64,000 nt of DNA from Deltaproteobacteria bacterium (GCA_016704445.1 JADJAE010000015.1:117417-181416), one strand, 5' to 3'; positions 19,593 through 29,880 are shown, counted from the first letter of the stretch. Numbers and translations are program-made. The notes: a model not told the origin generated them from the sequence alone.

Positions 19593-20017
19593 GGCGTGAC
19601 CTCGGCGGTGCCCTCGGCCTGGGTCTGGATGGCGAACTTGGTCACGCCCGCGCGCCGCACCAGGTCGATGACGTGCACCACGCGGCCGTGGGGCACGCGC
19701 TGGTCGGCGGCGATGATGGCGCGCACCTCGGGGTTCTCCGGATGGCGGTCGCGCATGGTCGCGATGAGCTGCTCTTCGGTGACCGGGCGGGTGTCGGCGA
19801 AGATGGCGCCCGAGGCGTCGACGCTCACCGCCACCGCCACGCTGACGGCGTTGCCCGTGCTGGCGCGCGGCAGGTCTACCGGGATGGCCTGCGGGGTCAC
19901 GATGTACTTGGCGGTGACCATGAAGATGATCAGCAGCACCAGCGCGATGTCGACGAAGGGCGTGACGTTGATGCCGGTGATGGCGCCTTCGTCTTCTGAC
20001 TGTGATCCGCCTCCCAT
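19589..20017 (-). CDS. exbD: Biopolymer transporter ExbD
   Basis: A 142-residue single-span protein. The N-terminal cytoplasmic part is followed by the helix INVTPFVDIALVLLIIFMV with the membrane Asp required for proton use by this family. The periplasmic domain includes AIIAADQRVPHGRVVHVIDLVRRAG. It forms the inner-membrane motor with ExbB. It sits 10 bases after exbB and overlaps tonB, a standard order. Confidence 0.92.
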   Translation of the reverse strand: MGGGSQSEDEGAITGINVTPFVDIALVLLIIFMVTAKYIVTPQAIPVDLPRASTGNAVSVAVAVSVDASGAIFADTRPVTEEQLIATMRDRHPENPEVRAIIAADQRVPHGRVVHVIDLVRRAGVTKFAIQTQAEGTAEVTP

Positions 20018-20027
20018 TGGTTGGTGC

Positions 20028-20741
20028 TCAGTCCTTCTTCGAGGCCGGCGCCGCCGCCAGGCTCGCGGTCACCACGTGGGAGAGCGTGTCGCTCGAGGCC
20101 ACCAGCGACTTCACCCGCCGCTGGAAGTAGTTGAAGGCCGCGACGGCGGGGATAGCCACCAGCAGCCCGATGGCCGTCGCCACCAGCGCCTCGGCGAGCG
20201 TCCCCATCACGGCGCCGGTGTCGAGCGTCGGGGCCATCGCCCCGCCCGCCTGGGCCGCGCGGCGGGCTGAGTCGCGCGCGGCGGTCTCACCCGCGCGCAG
20301 CTTGTCGAAGGCCTGGATGATGCCGATGACGGTGCCGAAGAGGCCGACGAAGGGGGCGTTGTTGCCGACGGTGCCGAGGAAGCTCAGGTAGCGCTCGAGG
20401 TTGAGCCGCACCCGCACCGTCGCGCCCGCCATCGCCTCTTCGGCGCTCTTCAGCCCGCTGTCGAACTCCGCGAGGCCCGCCAGCGCCACCGCCGCGGCCG
20501 GCGAGGGGGACTTCTCCAGCCGCGCCCTCGCGCCCGCCAGGTCGCCCTTGCGAAGCAGCGCGCGCACCTCGTCGCCCAGCTTCTCCAGGTCGTCGCCGAG
20601 GGAGCGGTAGTACCGGGCGCGCTCCAGCATCAGCGCCACCGAGGCCACCGAGAGCGCCACCAGGACCCACATCACCCACTCCGCCCCGAGCATCGCGAAG
20701 GAGGTGAAGAGACGGATGAGCGAGAAGCCACCTTGGTGCAT
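20028..20741 (-). CDS. exbB: MotA/TolQ/ExbB proton-channel family protein
   Basis: A 237-residue protein with three predicted membrane spans: residues about 12-38 (AEWVMWVLVALSVASVALML), about 120-145 (LGTVGNNAPFVGLFGTVIGII) and about 170-200 (TLAEALVATAIGLLVAIPAVAAFNYF). The second and third carry the family signature. It forms the pentameric channel of the ExbB-ExbD motor. It is the first gene of the exbB-exbD-tonB operon. Confidence 0.93.
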   Translation of the reverse strand: MHQGGFSLIRLFTSFAMLGAEWVMWVLVALSVASVALMLERARYYRSLGDDLEKLGDEVRALLRKGDLAGARARLEKSPSPAAAVALAGLAEFDSGLKSAEEAMAGATVRVRLNLERYLSFLGTVGNNAPFVGLFGTVIGIIQAFDKLRAGETAARDSARRAAQAGGAMAPTLDTGAVMGTLAEALVATAIGLLVAIPAVAAFNYFQRRVKSLVASSDTLSHVVTASLAAAPASKKD

Positions 20742-20848
20742 GCGTTGACCTGCCTATGGGGGGGTGTCGAGCGCCGGGTCGACGACCGGCGTCTATTCCA
20801 ATGAAGGGGATGTCGGCGGAGCGAAACAGCGTACGGGCTCGCGGGGGG

Positions 20849-20877
20849 TCGTTAACGCGACGACGCTGTCATTGCAA
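20849..20877 (-). promoter_or_regulatory. Possible sigma-70 promoter for exbB operon
   Basis: On the minus strand TTGCAA (20877-20872) is separated by 17 bases from TAACGA (20854-20849), about 108 bases upstream of the exbB start. Only moderately like consensus. It lies in the 171-base gap between exbB and the RND pump gene, in which no other feature was seen. Confidence 0.3.
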
Positions 20878-20912
20878 CAGGGATACGTCAAGGCGAGCGC
20901 TCCGCGATGGAA

Positions 20913-23900
20913 TCAGCGCGGGATGTTGTGCTCGCGGGTGCGCTCGGAGTCGTCGCCGAAGGGGGCGGGCGCGGGGGTCTTCTTCTCGAAGAGCTCGGAG
21001 AGGGCGCGGACGGGCCAGGCCAGCGCGTGGGTCACGGCGGCGACGCGCCTGGAGTGCGCGAGGTCGTCGAAGAAGGAGTAGACGACCGGGGTCGCGATGA
21101 GGGTGAGAGCCAGCGAGAGGGTCTGGCCGCCGATGATGACGGAGCTCATCGCGCGGTTGGTCCCGGAGCCGGCGCCGCTGGAGATGGCCAGCGGGATCAT
21201 GCCCGCCACGAAGGCCACGGTGGTCATGAGGATGGGCCGCAGACGGTCGCGGTTGGCGATCATCACGGCGTCGGCGCGGCCGAGCCCCTGGCGGCGCAGG
21301 TCGCGCATGTGGTCGACCTGGAGGATGGAGTTCTTCTTCACGATGCCGAAGAGCACGAGGATGCCCAGGGTCGAGAAGATGTTCATCGACTGGCCGAGCA
21401 CCACCAGCGAGAAGATGGCGAAGGGCACCGACAGCGGCAGCGAGATGAGGATGGTGACCGGGTGGATCCAGCTCTCGAACTGGGCCGCCAGCACCAGGTA
21501 CATGAACACCAGCGACAGGATGAACGCGATGGCGAAGCTCTGGCCCGCGCGCCCGAGCTCCTTCGAGCGGCCCGCGAGGTCGGCGGTGAAGCCCGCGTCC
21601 ATGTGCAGCGCCTCGCGCGCGGCGTTGAACTGCGCGATCACCGCCGCCTCGGAGGTGCCCGGGACGACGTTGGCGTAGACGGTCACGATGCGCTGCCGCG
21701 CGAGGCGCTGGATCGACGCGGGGCCCACCGCGGGGCTGATCTCCACCACGTCGGCGAGCCGCACGCTGCGACCGGGCACCGCGGTCGGGATGGTCATCTG
21801 CTCGATGGCCGCCGTGGTGATGCGGGCGTCCTCGGCGGCGCGGATCCAGACCTCGTACTGCTCGCCGCCCTGGTTGAAGTTCGACACCTGCACGCCGCCG
21901 ACGAGCATCCGCAGGGTGTTGGCGATGTCGAGCGCGCTCACGCCGAGGTCCGCGGCGCGCGCGCGCTGGATGCGCACCGAGAGCTCGGGCTTGCCGGTCA
22001 CGAGGGTGGTGTCGGCGTCGACGACGCCGGGGAGGTTGCGCACGCGCTCGAGGAGCTGCTGCGAGTAGGTGCCAAGGCGCTCGAGGTCCGGGCCCTTCAG
22101 CACGTACTGGATCGCCGCGGAGTCGGCGGCGAGCCGCTGCCGAAGGCGTTGACCGCCGACACGGAGACGCGGAGGTGCTCGGCGGCGAAGCGCGGCACCA
22201 CCTGGGTGCGCACCCGGCCCATGATGACCTGCTGGTCGTCGGCGCGGCGGTTGGCCGGCACGAGGCGCACGAAGAGCGAGGCCTGGTTGCTGCCGCGGCC
22301 GCTCGGGTCGCCCGGCGGCGATCCCACCGTGGCCACGGTGAGCTGCACGCCTGGGATCTGGCGGATCTCCCGGGCCATGCGCTCGGTGACGAGCTGCGTC
22401 TGCGCGAGCGACATGCCCTCCGGGGCGCGGATGCTCACGTCGAAGCGCGACTCGTCGTCGAGCGGGAGGAAGTTCTTCTGCACGACCTTCACCAGGGGAA
22501 TGGTCGAGAGGAAGACCGCCACCATCGCGAGGCCGACGACCCAGCGGTGCCTCATGACGAAGGCCAGCGCGCGGAGGTAGACGCCCTCGACCGCGCCGTA
22601 GATGCCGGTGGCCGCGTGGCCGCTGGCGAGGTAGGCGGGCGGCAGCACGCGGGTGCGCGCGGACCACTGGCGGTAGCCCTCTACCTCCTCGGCGCGGGGC
22701 TCCGCCGCGGGGTCGGAGAACTCGGCGTCGGGGTCCTCCTCGGGCTCGGGCACCCCTTCGTCCTCCTGGAGCATGTGCTCCGGGAGGTACTTGGGGCTGG
22801 GCTTGAGCCACCGCGCGGAGAGCATCGGGGTGAGCGTGAAGGACACCAGCAGCGACACGCCGATGGCGAAGCTCATGGTGAAGCCGAAGGACCCCATGAA
22901 GCGCCCCACGATGCCGCCCATGAAGGCCACCGGGAGGAACACCGCGATGAGCGACAGGGTGGTGGCCAGCACCGCGAGGCCGATCTCCTTGGTGGCCAGC
23001 ACCGCCGCGCGCCTCGGCGAGGCGCCCTTCTCGTCGATGAAGCGGAAGATGTTCTCCAGCACCACGATGGCGTCGTCGATGACGATGCCCACCGCGAGGG
23101 TGAGCGCCAGCATGGTGATCACGTTGAGCGTGAGCCCCATGGCCTTGATGAGACCGAAGGTCGAGATGATGGAGGTCGGGATCGCGAGCGCGGCGATGAG
23201 GGTCGACCGGCCGTTCCAGAGGAAGAGCAGCACCACGAGGGCGGCCAGGATGCCGCCGATGACCAGGTGCTCCTCCACCGCGCCGATGGCGTTGCGGACG
23301 AACTCGCTCTCGTCGCGCACCACCTCCAGCCGGAAGCCCGGCGGCAGGTCGGGGCGCACCTCGGCGATGCGCTCCTGCAGCCTGTCGATGACCGCGAGGG
23401 TGTTGGTGCCCGACTGCTTGCGCACGGAGAGCATCACCACGTCGCGGCCGTTGACCATCGCCGCGGAGCTCGCCTCCTCCTCGCCGTCCTCGACGCGGCC
23501 CACGTCGCGGATGCGCACCCCGAGGCCGCCGCGGGTGGCCACCACGAGGTCGCCCATCTCCGCGATGCTGGCCACGCGGCCCATCACGCGCAGCGAGAAG
23601 GTCGTCGCGCCCTGGGCGACGTTGCCGCCGGGGATCTCCACGTTCTGCGAGGCGAGCGAGCGCTGCACGTCCGTCGCGGTGAGCCCGAAGGACTGCAGGC
23701 GCCCCGGGTCGAGCACCACGTTGATCTGCCGGGCGCGGCCGCCGAGCACGTTCACGCCGCCGACGCCGTTGAGCGACTCGATCTGCCGGCGCAGCACCCG
23801 GTCGGCGTACTCCGTGAGCTCGCGGGACGTGCGCGGGGCCGAGAGCGCCACCAGCATCACCGGCGCGGCGTCCGGGTCCATGCGCTCGACGCGCGGCTGC

Positions 23901-24274
23901 TCGATGCCCGCGGGAAGCCGGGACAGCGTGCGGTTGACGCGGTCACGCACCTCCTGCGCGGCCACGGCGGTGTCCTTGTCGAGGTCGAAGCGCGCCACCA
24001 CCACCGAGAGGCCCTCGAAGGAGTTGGAGCGCAGCTCGTCGAGGCCGGAGATGGAGTTGAGCTGCTCCTCGATCTTGTCGGAGACCTCCGTCTCGACCTG
24101 CTCGGGCGAGGCTCCGGGGAGCACCGTGCTCACCACCACGACCGGGAAGTCGATGTTGGGGAAGCGGTCGACGCCGAGGCCGCGCAGGCTCGCGACGCCG
24201 ACCACCACCAACGCGAGGATGAGCACCCAGGTGAACACCGGGCGCCGGACACACAAGGCCGCCAACCATTGCAT
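20913..24274 (-). pseudogene. RND multidrug efflux pump (HAE1/AcrB-like), frame broken near 22130
   Basis: The inner-membrane pump of a tripartite exporter, about 1120 residues if joined. The first frame (24274 to about 22130) has VLILALVVVGVASLRGLG, the PNIDFPVVVV segment, porter domain and TM4 with the proton-relay pair AVGIVIDDAIVVLENIF. The second frame (about 22130 to 20913) resumes at ADSAAIQYVLKGPDLERL and carries the second half with TM10 segment LGILVLFGIVKKNSIL. A single-base change in GGCTCGCCGCCGAC (complement of about 22125-22140) separates them. Conservation on both sides argues for a sequence error. A 50-residue acidic insert (EGVPEPEEDPDAEFSDP) sits in the cytoplasmic loop between the halves of the first domain. 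The adaptor gene is 24 bases upstream. Confidence 0.88.
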
Positions 24275-24298
24275 CGAAGTACTCCGTGCCTGCGCTGA

Positions 24299-25516
24299 TT
24301 ACTGGGTCACCGCGACGCCGTCGCCGAGGCGATTGAGGTTGTCCGTCGCCACCTGCTCTCCCGGGGCGATGCCGCGCTCGATGAGCACCTGGTCGCCGTC
24401 GCGGTCGAGCAGCGTCACCACCCGGGTCTGCACGCGGCCGTTCTGCACCACGAAGACCCGGTTGGTGCCCGCCTCGGAGAGCACCGCCCGGGCGGGGATG
24501 GCCACCGCCGCGCGCTGCGTGCCGAGGGAGATGCGCGCCGTCGCGAAGAGCCCCGGGCGCAGCACGCGCTCGGCGTTGGGGATCACCGCCTCGGCCACCA
24601 GCGCGCGGGTGTCGGCGCGCACCGCCGCGGAGATGTAACGGAGCGTGCCGCGGAAGATGCGCTCGGGCCACGCGTCGACGCGCACCTCCACGGCCTGGTC
24701 GGGGCGCACCTGGGCGAAGCGCTCCTGCGGGATCTGGATCTCCATGCGCAGCGTGTCGATCTTCACCAGGGTGACCACCGCGCGCTGCGCCGTGACGAAC
24801 TCGCCCACGTTGGCGGTGCGCTCGGCCACCTCGCCGGTGAAGGGGGCGCGCACCACCGAGTCGGCCACCGAGCGCTGCGCCGTCGCGACCGCCTCGCGCG
24901 CCTGCTGGTAGGCGAAGTAGCCCGCGCGGGTGCCGTTGAGCGCCGCGCGGTACTGCTCCCTCGCGGCGGTCGCCTGGAGCAGCACGCGCTGGTACTCCGC
25001 GTCGGACATGCTGCCGCCGGTGTGGAGCTGCTCGGCGCGGCGCAGGCCGTCGTCGGCGATGTCGCGCTGCGCGGCCGCGGCGCGCACCTCCGCGGCGGCC
25101 TCCGGGTCGAAGCGCCCGCTGGTCGCGTCGAGGCCGAGGCGCGCCCGGGCCTGGCCCGCCGCCGCGGAGGCCGTCGCCGCGTTGGCGCGGTAGTCGGTGT
25201 CGCGCAGCCGGAGCATCGGTTCGCCCTCGCGCACCTGCGAGCCGCGCTCGACGAGCACCGCGGTCACGCGGCCCGGCACCAGCGCGGTCACCTGGGACTG
25301 CTGATCGGGCACCAGGGTGCCGGTGGCGGAGAGCACGTCGGGCACCTGCCGGGCCTGCGCCGCGGCGACGGTCACCCGCACCGGCGCGGCGCTCTCGGCC
25401 GTGAGCGCCACGGGAGAGGCCCCCTCGGGCGCGGGCTTCTTGCAGCCGACCATCGGCAGCGCCCCGAGCGCGAGGAACGTCACGAGGGTCGAGGTGAACT
25501 TGGAGTCTCTATGCAT
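24299..25516 (-). CDS. RND efflux periplasmic adaptor (membrane fusion protein)
   Basis: A 405-residue adaptor with a lipoprotein signal (ALPMVGCKKPAP, Cys about residue 22). The barrel-sandwich begins SATGTLVPDQQSQVTALVPGRV; a coiled-coil hairpin spans about residues 105-200; the lipoyl return is VRAPFTGEVAERTANVGEFV; the beta-barrel and membrane-proximal domains follow. It should link the downstream RND pump to the TolC-type protein encoded across the intergenic region. Start set at MHRDSKFTS, 8 bases after a GGATAGGGA segment; the open frame upstream lacks a signal-like sequence. Confidence 0.9.
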   Translation of the reverse strand: MHRDSKFTSTLVTFLALGALPMVGCKKPAPEGASPVALTAESAAPVRVTVAAAQARQVPDVLSATGTLVPDQQSQVTALVPGRVTAVLVERGSQVREGEPMLRLRDTDYRANAATASAAAGQARARLGLDATSGRFDPEAAAEVRAAAAQRDIADDGLRRAEQLHTGGSMSDAEYQRVLLQATAAREQYRAALNGTRAGYFAYQQAREAVATAQRSVADSVVRAPFTGEVAERTANVGEFVTAQRAVVTLVKIDTLRMEIQIPQERFAQVRPDQAVEVRVDAWPERIFRGTLRYISAAVRADTRALVAEAVIPNAERVLRPGLFATARISLGTQRAAVAIPARAVLSEAGTNRVFVVQNGRVQTRVVTLLDRDGDQVLIERGIAPGEQVATDNLNRLGDGVAVTQ

Positions 25517-25660
25517 GTTCCCTATCCACGGGTTCGAGAGGGTGGGCGGCGCGCGACGGTCGACCGCCGGGGATGAGATGCACCGAAGTCGATCCAAGAT
25601 CAATCGTGTCACGAAGTATTTTCCTGAGGCCTCGACGCCGCACCGCGTTATGCAGCGATG

Positions 25661-25681
25661 ATACCTGCTGGTAAGAGGTAT
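25661..25681. promoter_or_regulatory. Palindrome, candidate MarR operator 1
   Basis: ATACCT (25661-25666) and AGGTAT (25676-25681) form an inverted repeat with a 9-base spacer in the gap between the divergent adaptor and marR genes. On the minus strand it contains TTACCA, followed 18 bases later by TAACGC, a weak promoter-like pair for the adaptor-pump operon, so binding here could block that promoter. MarR proteins usually bind such short palindromes; binding is not shown. Confidence 0.45.
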
Positions 25682-25703
25682 GTGGGTTCTTGACCAGGGG
25701 GGT

Positions 25704-25728
25704 TGCATCCCTCAGGGGGTTGGATGCA
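25704..25728. promoter_or_regulatory. Palindrome, candidate MarR operator 2
   Basis: TGCATCC (25704-25710) and GGATGCA (25722-25728) form a 7-base inverted repeat with an 11-base spacer, 64 bases before the chosen marR start. TTGACC at 25690-25695 just upstream is -35-like, but no convincing -10 follows. With the other palindrome it makes a two-site operator region, typical of MarR autoregulation; this is inference. Confidence 0.4.
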
Positions 25729-25791
25729 TCGTAACCCGATGGAATGGCTGAGCGCCCCCCGGGCACCCCACGTCGACGCCCCAGGGAGGCC

Positions 25792-26268
25792 ATGACCGAC
25801 CCCATGATCGAGCAAAGGTTGAATCACCTCAGCGCCTTGATGGACCAGATGGCGCTGGTGATGCCGCGGCTCATGCGATCGAGCTGCGACGAGACCGACC
25901 TCACGCCGCACCAGGGCATCCTGCTGCGGGCGCTGGAGGAGCGCGGGCCCACCAGCCTGACGGAGCTGCGGCAGTCGTTTCCGGGGGCGCAGAGCACCCT
26001 CAGCGAGCTCGTCGGGCGCCTCGCCCGGCTGGGCTTCGTGCAGAAGAAGCCGCTGCCGGCAGACCGGCGCACGGTGATGGTGGCCATCACGGCGCGGGGT
26101 CGGGCGATGGTCGAGCAGCAGCGCAAGGTGATGCGGGAGCGGCACAGAAACGTGCTCGAGAAGCTCTCGTCGGAAGACCAGGACCGGATCGTCCAGGCCA
26201 TGGAGACCGTCGCGGAGCTCTTCGGGCGCGCGGCGGCGGCAGTGCAGAACGCGGAGAAGGAAGAATGA
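25792..26268 (+). CDS. MarR-family transcriptional regulator
   Basis: A winged-helix repressor of about 158 residues from ATG 25792 (174 from ATG 25744). The recognition region reads GPTSLTELRQSFPGAQSTLSELVGRLARLGFVQKKPLP, with the wing ADRRTVMVAITARG. Flanking helices would form the dimer interface. AGGGAGG lies only 2 bases before ATG 25792, so the exact start is uncertain; 25804 is also possible. It overlaps tolC by 4 bases and is divergent from the adaptor-pump genes, so it most likely represses both halves of this exporter in response to a ligand. Confidence 0.9.
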   Translation: MTDPMIEQRLNHLSALMDQMALVMPRLMRSSCDETDLTPHQGILLRALEERGPTSLTELRQSFPGAQSTLSELVGRLARLGFVQKKPLPADRRTVMVAITARGRAMVEQQRKVMRERHRNVLEKLSSEDQDRIVQAMETVAELFGRAAAAVQNAEKEE

Positions 26269-27797
26269 GATCAACGGGTCGGTGGTGCGCGGCGGCGACG
26301 GTTCTCGCGGCGAGCGGCGCGTGGGGACAGACGCCTCCCGCGGCGGAGACGCAGGTCGCTGAGGCGCGGGCCCCGGTCGGGCTGCCGGCGGCGCTCACGG
26401 CGCAGCCCGGGGGCCTGACCGCCGATCGGGTGGCGGCGCGCGCGGTGCGCACGAGCCTCTCGGTGCGGGCGGCGCAGGCCAGCACCGAGGCGGCGGAGGC
26501 CGGGCGCACCGAGGCGGTGGTGGCGATGATCCCGCAGATATCGCTGACGGCGCGCTATACCCGGCTCTCCCCCATCACCCCCCCGGTGTTGAGCTTCGGC
26601 TCGGCGGCCAGCAGCTCGCCGCCCTTCTGCGTCGACACCAACGGCGGCATCATGCTCGGCAGCCGCAACGCGGGCGGTGCGGTGACCTGCCCCGCGGGCT
26701 CCGGACCCATCCCCTCGGCCGCGCCGTCGACGCCGAGCGCGGGCTTCTCGTTCCCGGTGATCCTCGACAACATCCTGCTCAACGCGACGGTGTCGGTGCC
26801 GCTGTCGGACATCCCGTTTCGCCTGGCGAGGGTGTACGAGGCCGCGGGGCTCACGGTGGAGGCGCGACGCCTCGACGAGCTCTCTTCGCGCTCGGCGGCG
26901 GCCACCGAGGCGCGCGTCGCGTTCTACGAGTACATGCGCGCCCAGGGTCAGCTCGCGGTGGCGCAGCAGGCGCTCGAGACCGCGCAGCAGCACCAGCAGG
27001 ACCTCCGTCGCTTCGTCGAGGCCGGCACCGTGGCGCGGGTCGAGCTGCTGCGCGTCGACGCGCAGGTCGCCGAGAGCGAGCGCATCGTGCTGTCCGCGCG
27101 GGAAGGCCAGAGCCTCGCGGAGGCGCAGCTCCGGCAGCGGATGCACGTGGGCGAGGCCGAGCCCCTCACGCTGGGCGAGTCCCTCGACGGCGAGCTCCGC
27201 ATGCCCGGCAGCGCGCGCGAGCTCATCGAGCGGGCGGTGGCCGCGCGCCCGGAGCTGCTGAGCCTCGACCGACAGTCCCGTGCGCTCTCGGCCAACGTGT
27301 CGGCCGCGCGCGCCGGGGTGTACCCGAGCATCTCCGGGCAGTTCAGCGTCGACTACGCCAACCCCAACTCCCGCTTCGTCCCGCAGACCCAGGAGTTCAA
27401 CGCCACCTGGAGCGCGACGATCCAGGCGCAGTGGTCCCCCACCGGGGCCTTCTCCGCCAACGCCGCCGCCAACCGGCTGAGCGCCCAGCGCGCGGCCCTG
27501 GTGGCGCAGCTCGCGCAGCTCCGCGAGGGCACCGAGATCGAGGTGCGCAGCGTGTGGATCGCCGCGCAGACCTCCAACGCCGCCATCGAGTCGGCGCGGC
27601 GGCAGCTCGTCTCCGCGGAGGAGAGCTACCGCGTCCGCCGCGAGCGCTTCCAGGCCGGGAGCGCGGTGTCCAGCGACCTCACCGACGCCGAGCTCGACCT
27701 GCTGCGCGCTCGCCTGGCGCTGGTCAACGCCAACGTCGACCTGCGCGAGGCCCTCGCCCGCCTGCGCCGCGCCGTCGGAGAGCGCGAGCCCGACTGA
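26265..27797 (+). CDS. TolC-family outer-membrane efflux protein
   Basis: A 510-residue channel with a cleavable signal peptide (AAATVLAASGAWGQ) and two TolC repeats of long helices (for example SSRSAAATEARVAFYEYMRAQGQLAVAQQALE). A short insert near residue 110-145 contains two Cys (PPFCVDTNGG, AVTCPAGSG) that could form a disulfide. It should complete the exporter with the adaptor (24299-25516) and pump (20913-24274). The start overlaps the marR stop, indicating co-translation. Confidence 0.9.
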   Translation: MRSTGRWCAAATVLAASGAWGQTPPAAETQVAEARAPVGLPAALTAQPGGLTADRVAARAVRTSLSVRAAQASTEAAEAGRTEAVVAMIPQISLTARYTRLSPITPPVLSFGSAASSSPPFCVDTNGGIMLGSRNAGGAVTCPAGSGPIPSAAPSTPSAGFSFPVILDNILLNATVSVPLSDIPFRLARVYEAAGLTVEARRLDELSSRSAAATEARVAFYEYMRAQGQLAVAQQALETAQQHQQDLRRFVEAGTVARVELLRVDAQVAESERIVLSAREGQSLAEAQLRQRMHVGEAEPLTLGESLDGELRMPGSARELIERAVAARPELLSLDRQSRALSANVSAARAGVYPSISGQFSVDYANPNSRFVPQTQEFNATWSATIQAQWSPTGAFSANAAANRLSAQRAALVAQLAQLREGTEIEVRSVWIAAQTSNAAIESARRQLVSAEESYRVRRERFQAGSAVSSDLTDAELDLLRARLALVNANVDLREALARLRRAVGEREPD

Positions 27798-27976
27798 GCC
27801 TCCGCTCTCCCCCCCGGAGAGACCCCATGGTCCCGACCAGTCGCGGACCCCGACCGGTCGCGCCCCCCGTTTCGACCACTCGCCATTGAGACCCCAGCGT
27901 GCAAGGTTGTGCCCGCCCGCGGCGTTGGACATCCTCCGCCGCGGCGTCCAACCAGAGACCCGGAGGCGATCCACGC

Positions 27977-29803
27977 ATGTGCGGCATCATCGGCTACGTC
28001 GGCAACGAAGAGTGTGCTCCCATCCTGCTGGAGGGGCTCCGTCGCCTGGAGTACCGCGGCTACGACAGCGCGGGCGTCGCGGTGCACGACGGCCGCGACC
28101 TCAACGTGCGGCGCGCCGCGGGCAAGCTCACCGCCCTCGGCGACGTGCTCGCCCGCGACCCGGTGCACGGCAGCACGGGCATCGGGCACACGCGCTGGGC
28201 GACGCACGGCAAGCCCGCCGAGCGCAACGCCCACCCGCACGTCTCCGGCGACATCGCCGTGGTGCACAACGGCATCATCGAGAACCACGTCGAGCTCAAG
28301 GCCGCCCTGCGGGCGCAGGGCCGGGAGTTCCACTCGGACACCGACACGGAGATCGTCGCGCACCTGGTCGACCTCGCCACGCAGCGCGGCCTCGACCTCT
28401 TCGAGGCGGTGCGCGAGACCCTCAAGGTCATCCGCGGCGCCTACGCCATCGCGGTGCTCTCGCGCGCCGACTCGTCGCGCATCGTGCTGGCCAAGAACGC
28501 CTCGCCCCTGGTGCTCGGCGTCGGCGACGGGGTGATGCTCGCCGCGAGCGACGTGCCCGCGCTGCTCGCGCACACCCGCGACGTGATCTTCCTGGAAGAC
28601 GGCGAGATGGCGGAGATCACCCGCAAGGGCGCGCGCATCGAGACCGTCGCGGGCCAGCGCGTCGAGCGGGCCCACACGCGCATCACCTGGTCGCTGATGC
28701 AGGCCGAGCGCGGCGGGTACAAGCACTTCATGCTGAAGGAGATCCACGAGCAGCCGAGGGCGCTCGAGGACACGCTGCGCGGCCGCGTCTCCATGGAGGA
28801 CGCGCTGCTCGAGCCCGGGGAGATGGGCATCAACGTCGAGGACGCCAGGGCCGTGAAGCGGGTGGTCTTCCTCGCGTGCGGCACCAGCTACCACGCCGCG
28901 CTGCACGGCCGGTACCTGCTCGAGGCGCTGGCGCGGGTGCCCGCGGTGGCCGAGCTGGCGAGCGAGTTCCGCTACCGCGACCCGGTGGTGGGCGAAGGCG
29001 ACCTGGTGGTGGCGGTGTCCCAGTCCGGCGAGACCGCCGACACGCTGGCCGCCGCCAAGGAGGCCAAGGAGCGGGGCGCTCGCATCCTCGCGGTGGTCAA
29101 CGTGCAGGGCAGCGCCATCGCCCGCATGGCCCACGGGACGCTCTACACCCACGCGGGCCCGGAGATCGGCGTGGCCAGCACCAAGTGCTTCACCGCGCAG
29201 CTCGCGGCGCTCACGATGCTGGCCGTCCACCTGGGGCGCAGCCGCGGGGCGCTGTCCGCCGAGAAGGCCCACGCGCTGCTCTCGGAGTTCGTGCAGATCC
29301 CCCACAAGATGCGCACCGCGCTCGAGGGGGCGAAGCACGTGGAGTCGGTGGCCCGGTCGATCCTCCACACGCGCGACGCGCTCTTCCTCGGGCGGGGGCT
29401 CTCGAGCGCCATCGCGCTGGAGGGCGCGCTCAAGCTGAAGGAGATCTCGTACGTGCACGCCGAGGGCTACGCGGGCGGCGAGATGAAGCACGGCCCGCTG
29501 GCGCTGGTCGACCGGGATATGCCCGTGGTGTGCCTGCTTCCGAGCGACAGCACGCTGGAGAAGATGCTCTCCAACGTGCAGGAGGTGCGGGCGCGCGACG
29601 GCAACGTCATCGCCATCGTCGACGACGAGCGCGTGGGCAAAGACCTCGCGACGCACACCATCAAGGTGCCCGCGACGATCGAGGCGCTCACGCCGCTGCT
29701 CACCATCCTGCCGCTGCAGCTTCTCTCGTACTACGTGGCCGACCTGCGCGGCACGGACGTCGACCAGCCCCGCAACCTCGCCAAGACCGTCACCGTGGAG
29801 TGA
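27977..29803 (+). CDS. glmS: Glutamine--fructose-6-phosphate aminotransferase (isomerizing)
   Basis: GlmS makes glucosamine-6-phosphate from fructose-6-phosphate and glutamine, the first step of UDP-GlcNAc synthesis. The mature N-terminal Cys nucleophile follows the start Met (MCGIIGYVG). The glutaminase part has GHTRWATHGKP and SDTDTEIVAHL. Two SIS domains follow: ACGTSYHAAL with VSQSGETADTLAA, and GRGLSSAIALEGALKLKEISY with EMKHGPLAL; the C-terminus is DQPRNLAKTVTVE. Length 608 is typical. GGAGG lies 10 bases upstream of the chosen ATG. No glmS ribozyme-like leader was recognised. Confidence 0.97.
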   Translation: MCGIIGYVGNEECAPILLEGLRRLEYRGYDSAGVAVHDGRDLNVRRAAGKLTALGDVLARDPVHGSTGIGHTRWATHGKPAERNAHPHVSGDIAVVHNGIIENHVELKAALRAQGREFHSDTDTEIVAHLVDLATQRGLDLFEAVRETLKVIRGAYAIAVLSRADSSRIVLAKNASPLVLGVGDGVMLAASDVPALLAHTRDVIFLEDGEMAEITRKGARIETVAGQRVERAHTRITWSLMQAERGGYKHFMLKEIHEQPRALEDTLRGRVSMEDALLEPGEMGINVEDARAVKRVVFLACGTSYHAALHGRYLLEALARVPAVAELASEFRYRDPVVGEGDLVVAVSQSGETADTLAAAKEAKERGARILAVVNVQGSAIARMAHGTLYTHAGPEIGVASTKCFTAQLAALTMLAVHLGRSRGALSAEKAHALLSEFVQIPHKMRTALEGAKHVESVARSILHTRDALFLGRGLSSAIALEGALKLKEISYVHAEGYAGGEMKHGPLALVDRDMPVVCLLPSDSTLEKMLSNVQEVRARDGNVIAIVDDERVGKDLATHTIKVPATIEALTPLLTILPLQLLSYYVADLRGTDVDQPRNLAKTVTVE

Positions 29804-29824
29804 CCTCCGACGCCGAAGCGGCGC

Positions 29825-29847
29825 CCGGGGAGAGAGACCTCCCCCGG
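29825..29847 (+). terminator. GC-rich hairpin after glmS, possible terminator
   Basis: CCGGGGAG and CTCCCCCGG form a stable stem with a 6-base loop, starting about 20 bases after the glmS stop in the gap before the convergent YXWGXW gene. There is no T run on either side, so it is only a weak terminator candidate. Confidence 0.3.
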
Positions 29848-29880
29848 ACGCCGCGACGGAGCCGTCAGCAGCTCAGCAGC

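Noticed and set aside
27837..27976. glmS ribozyme in the leader of glmS
   Set aside because: No sequence resembling the conserved core could be placed, and such ribozymes are mainly known from Gram-positive bacteria.
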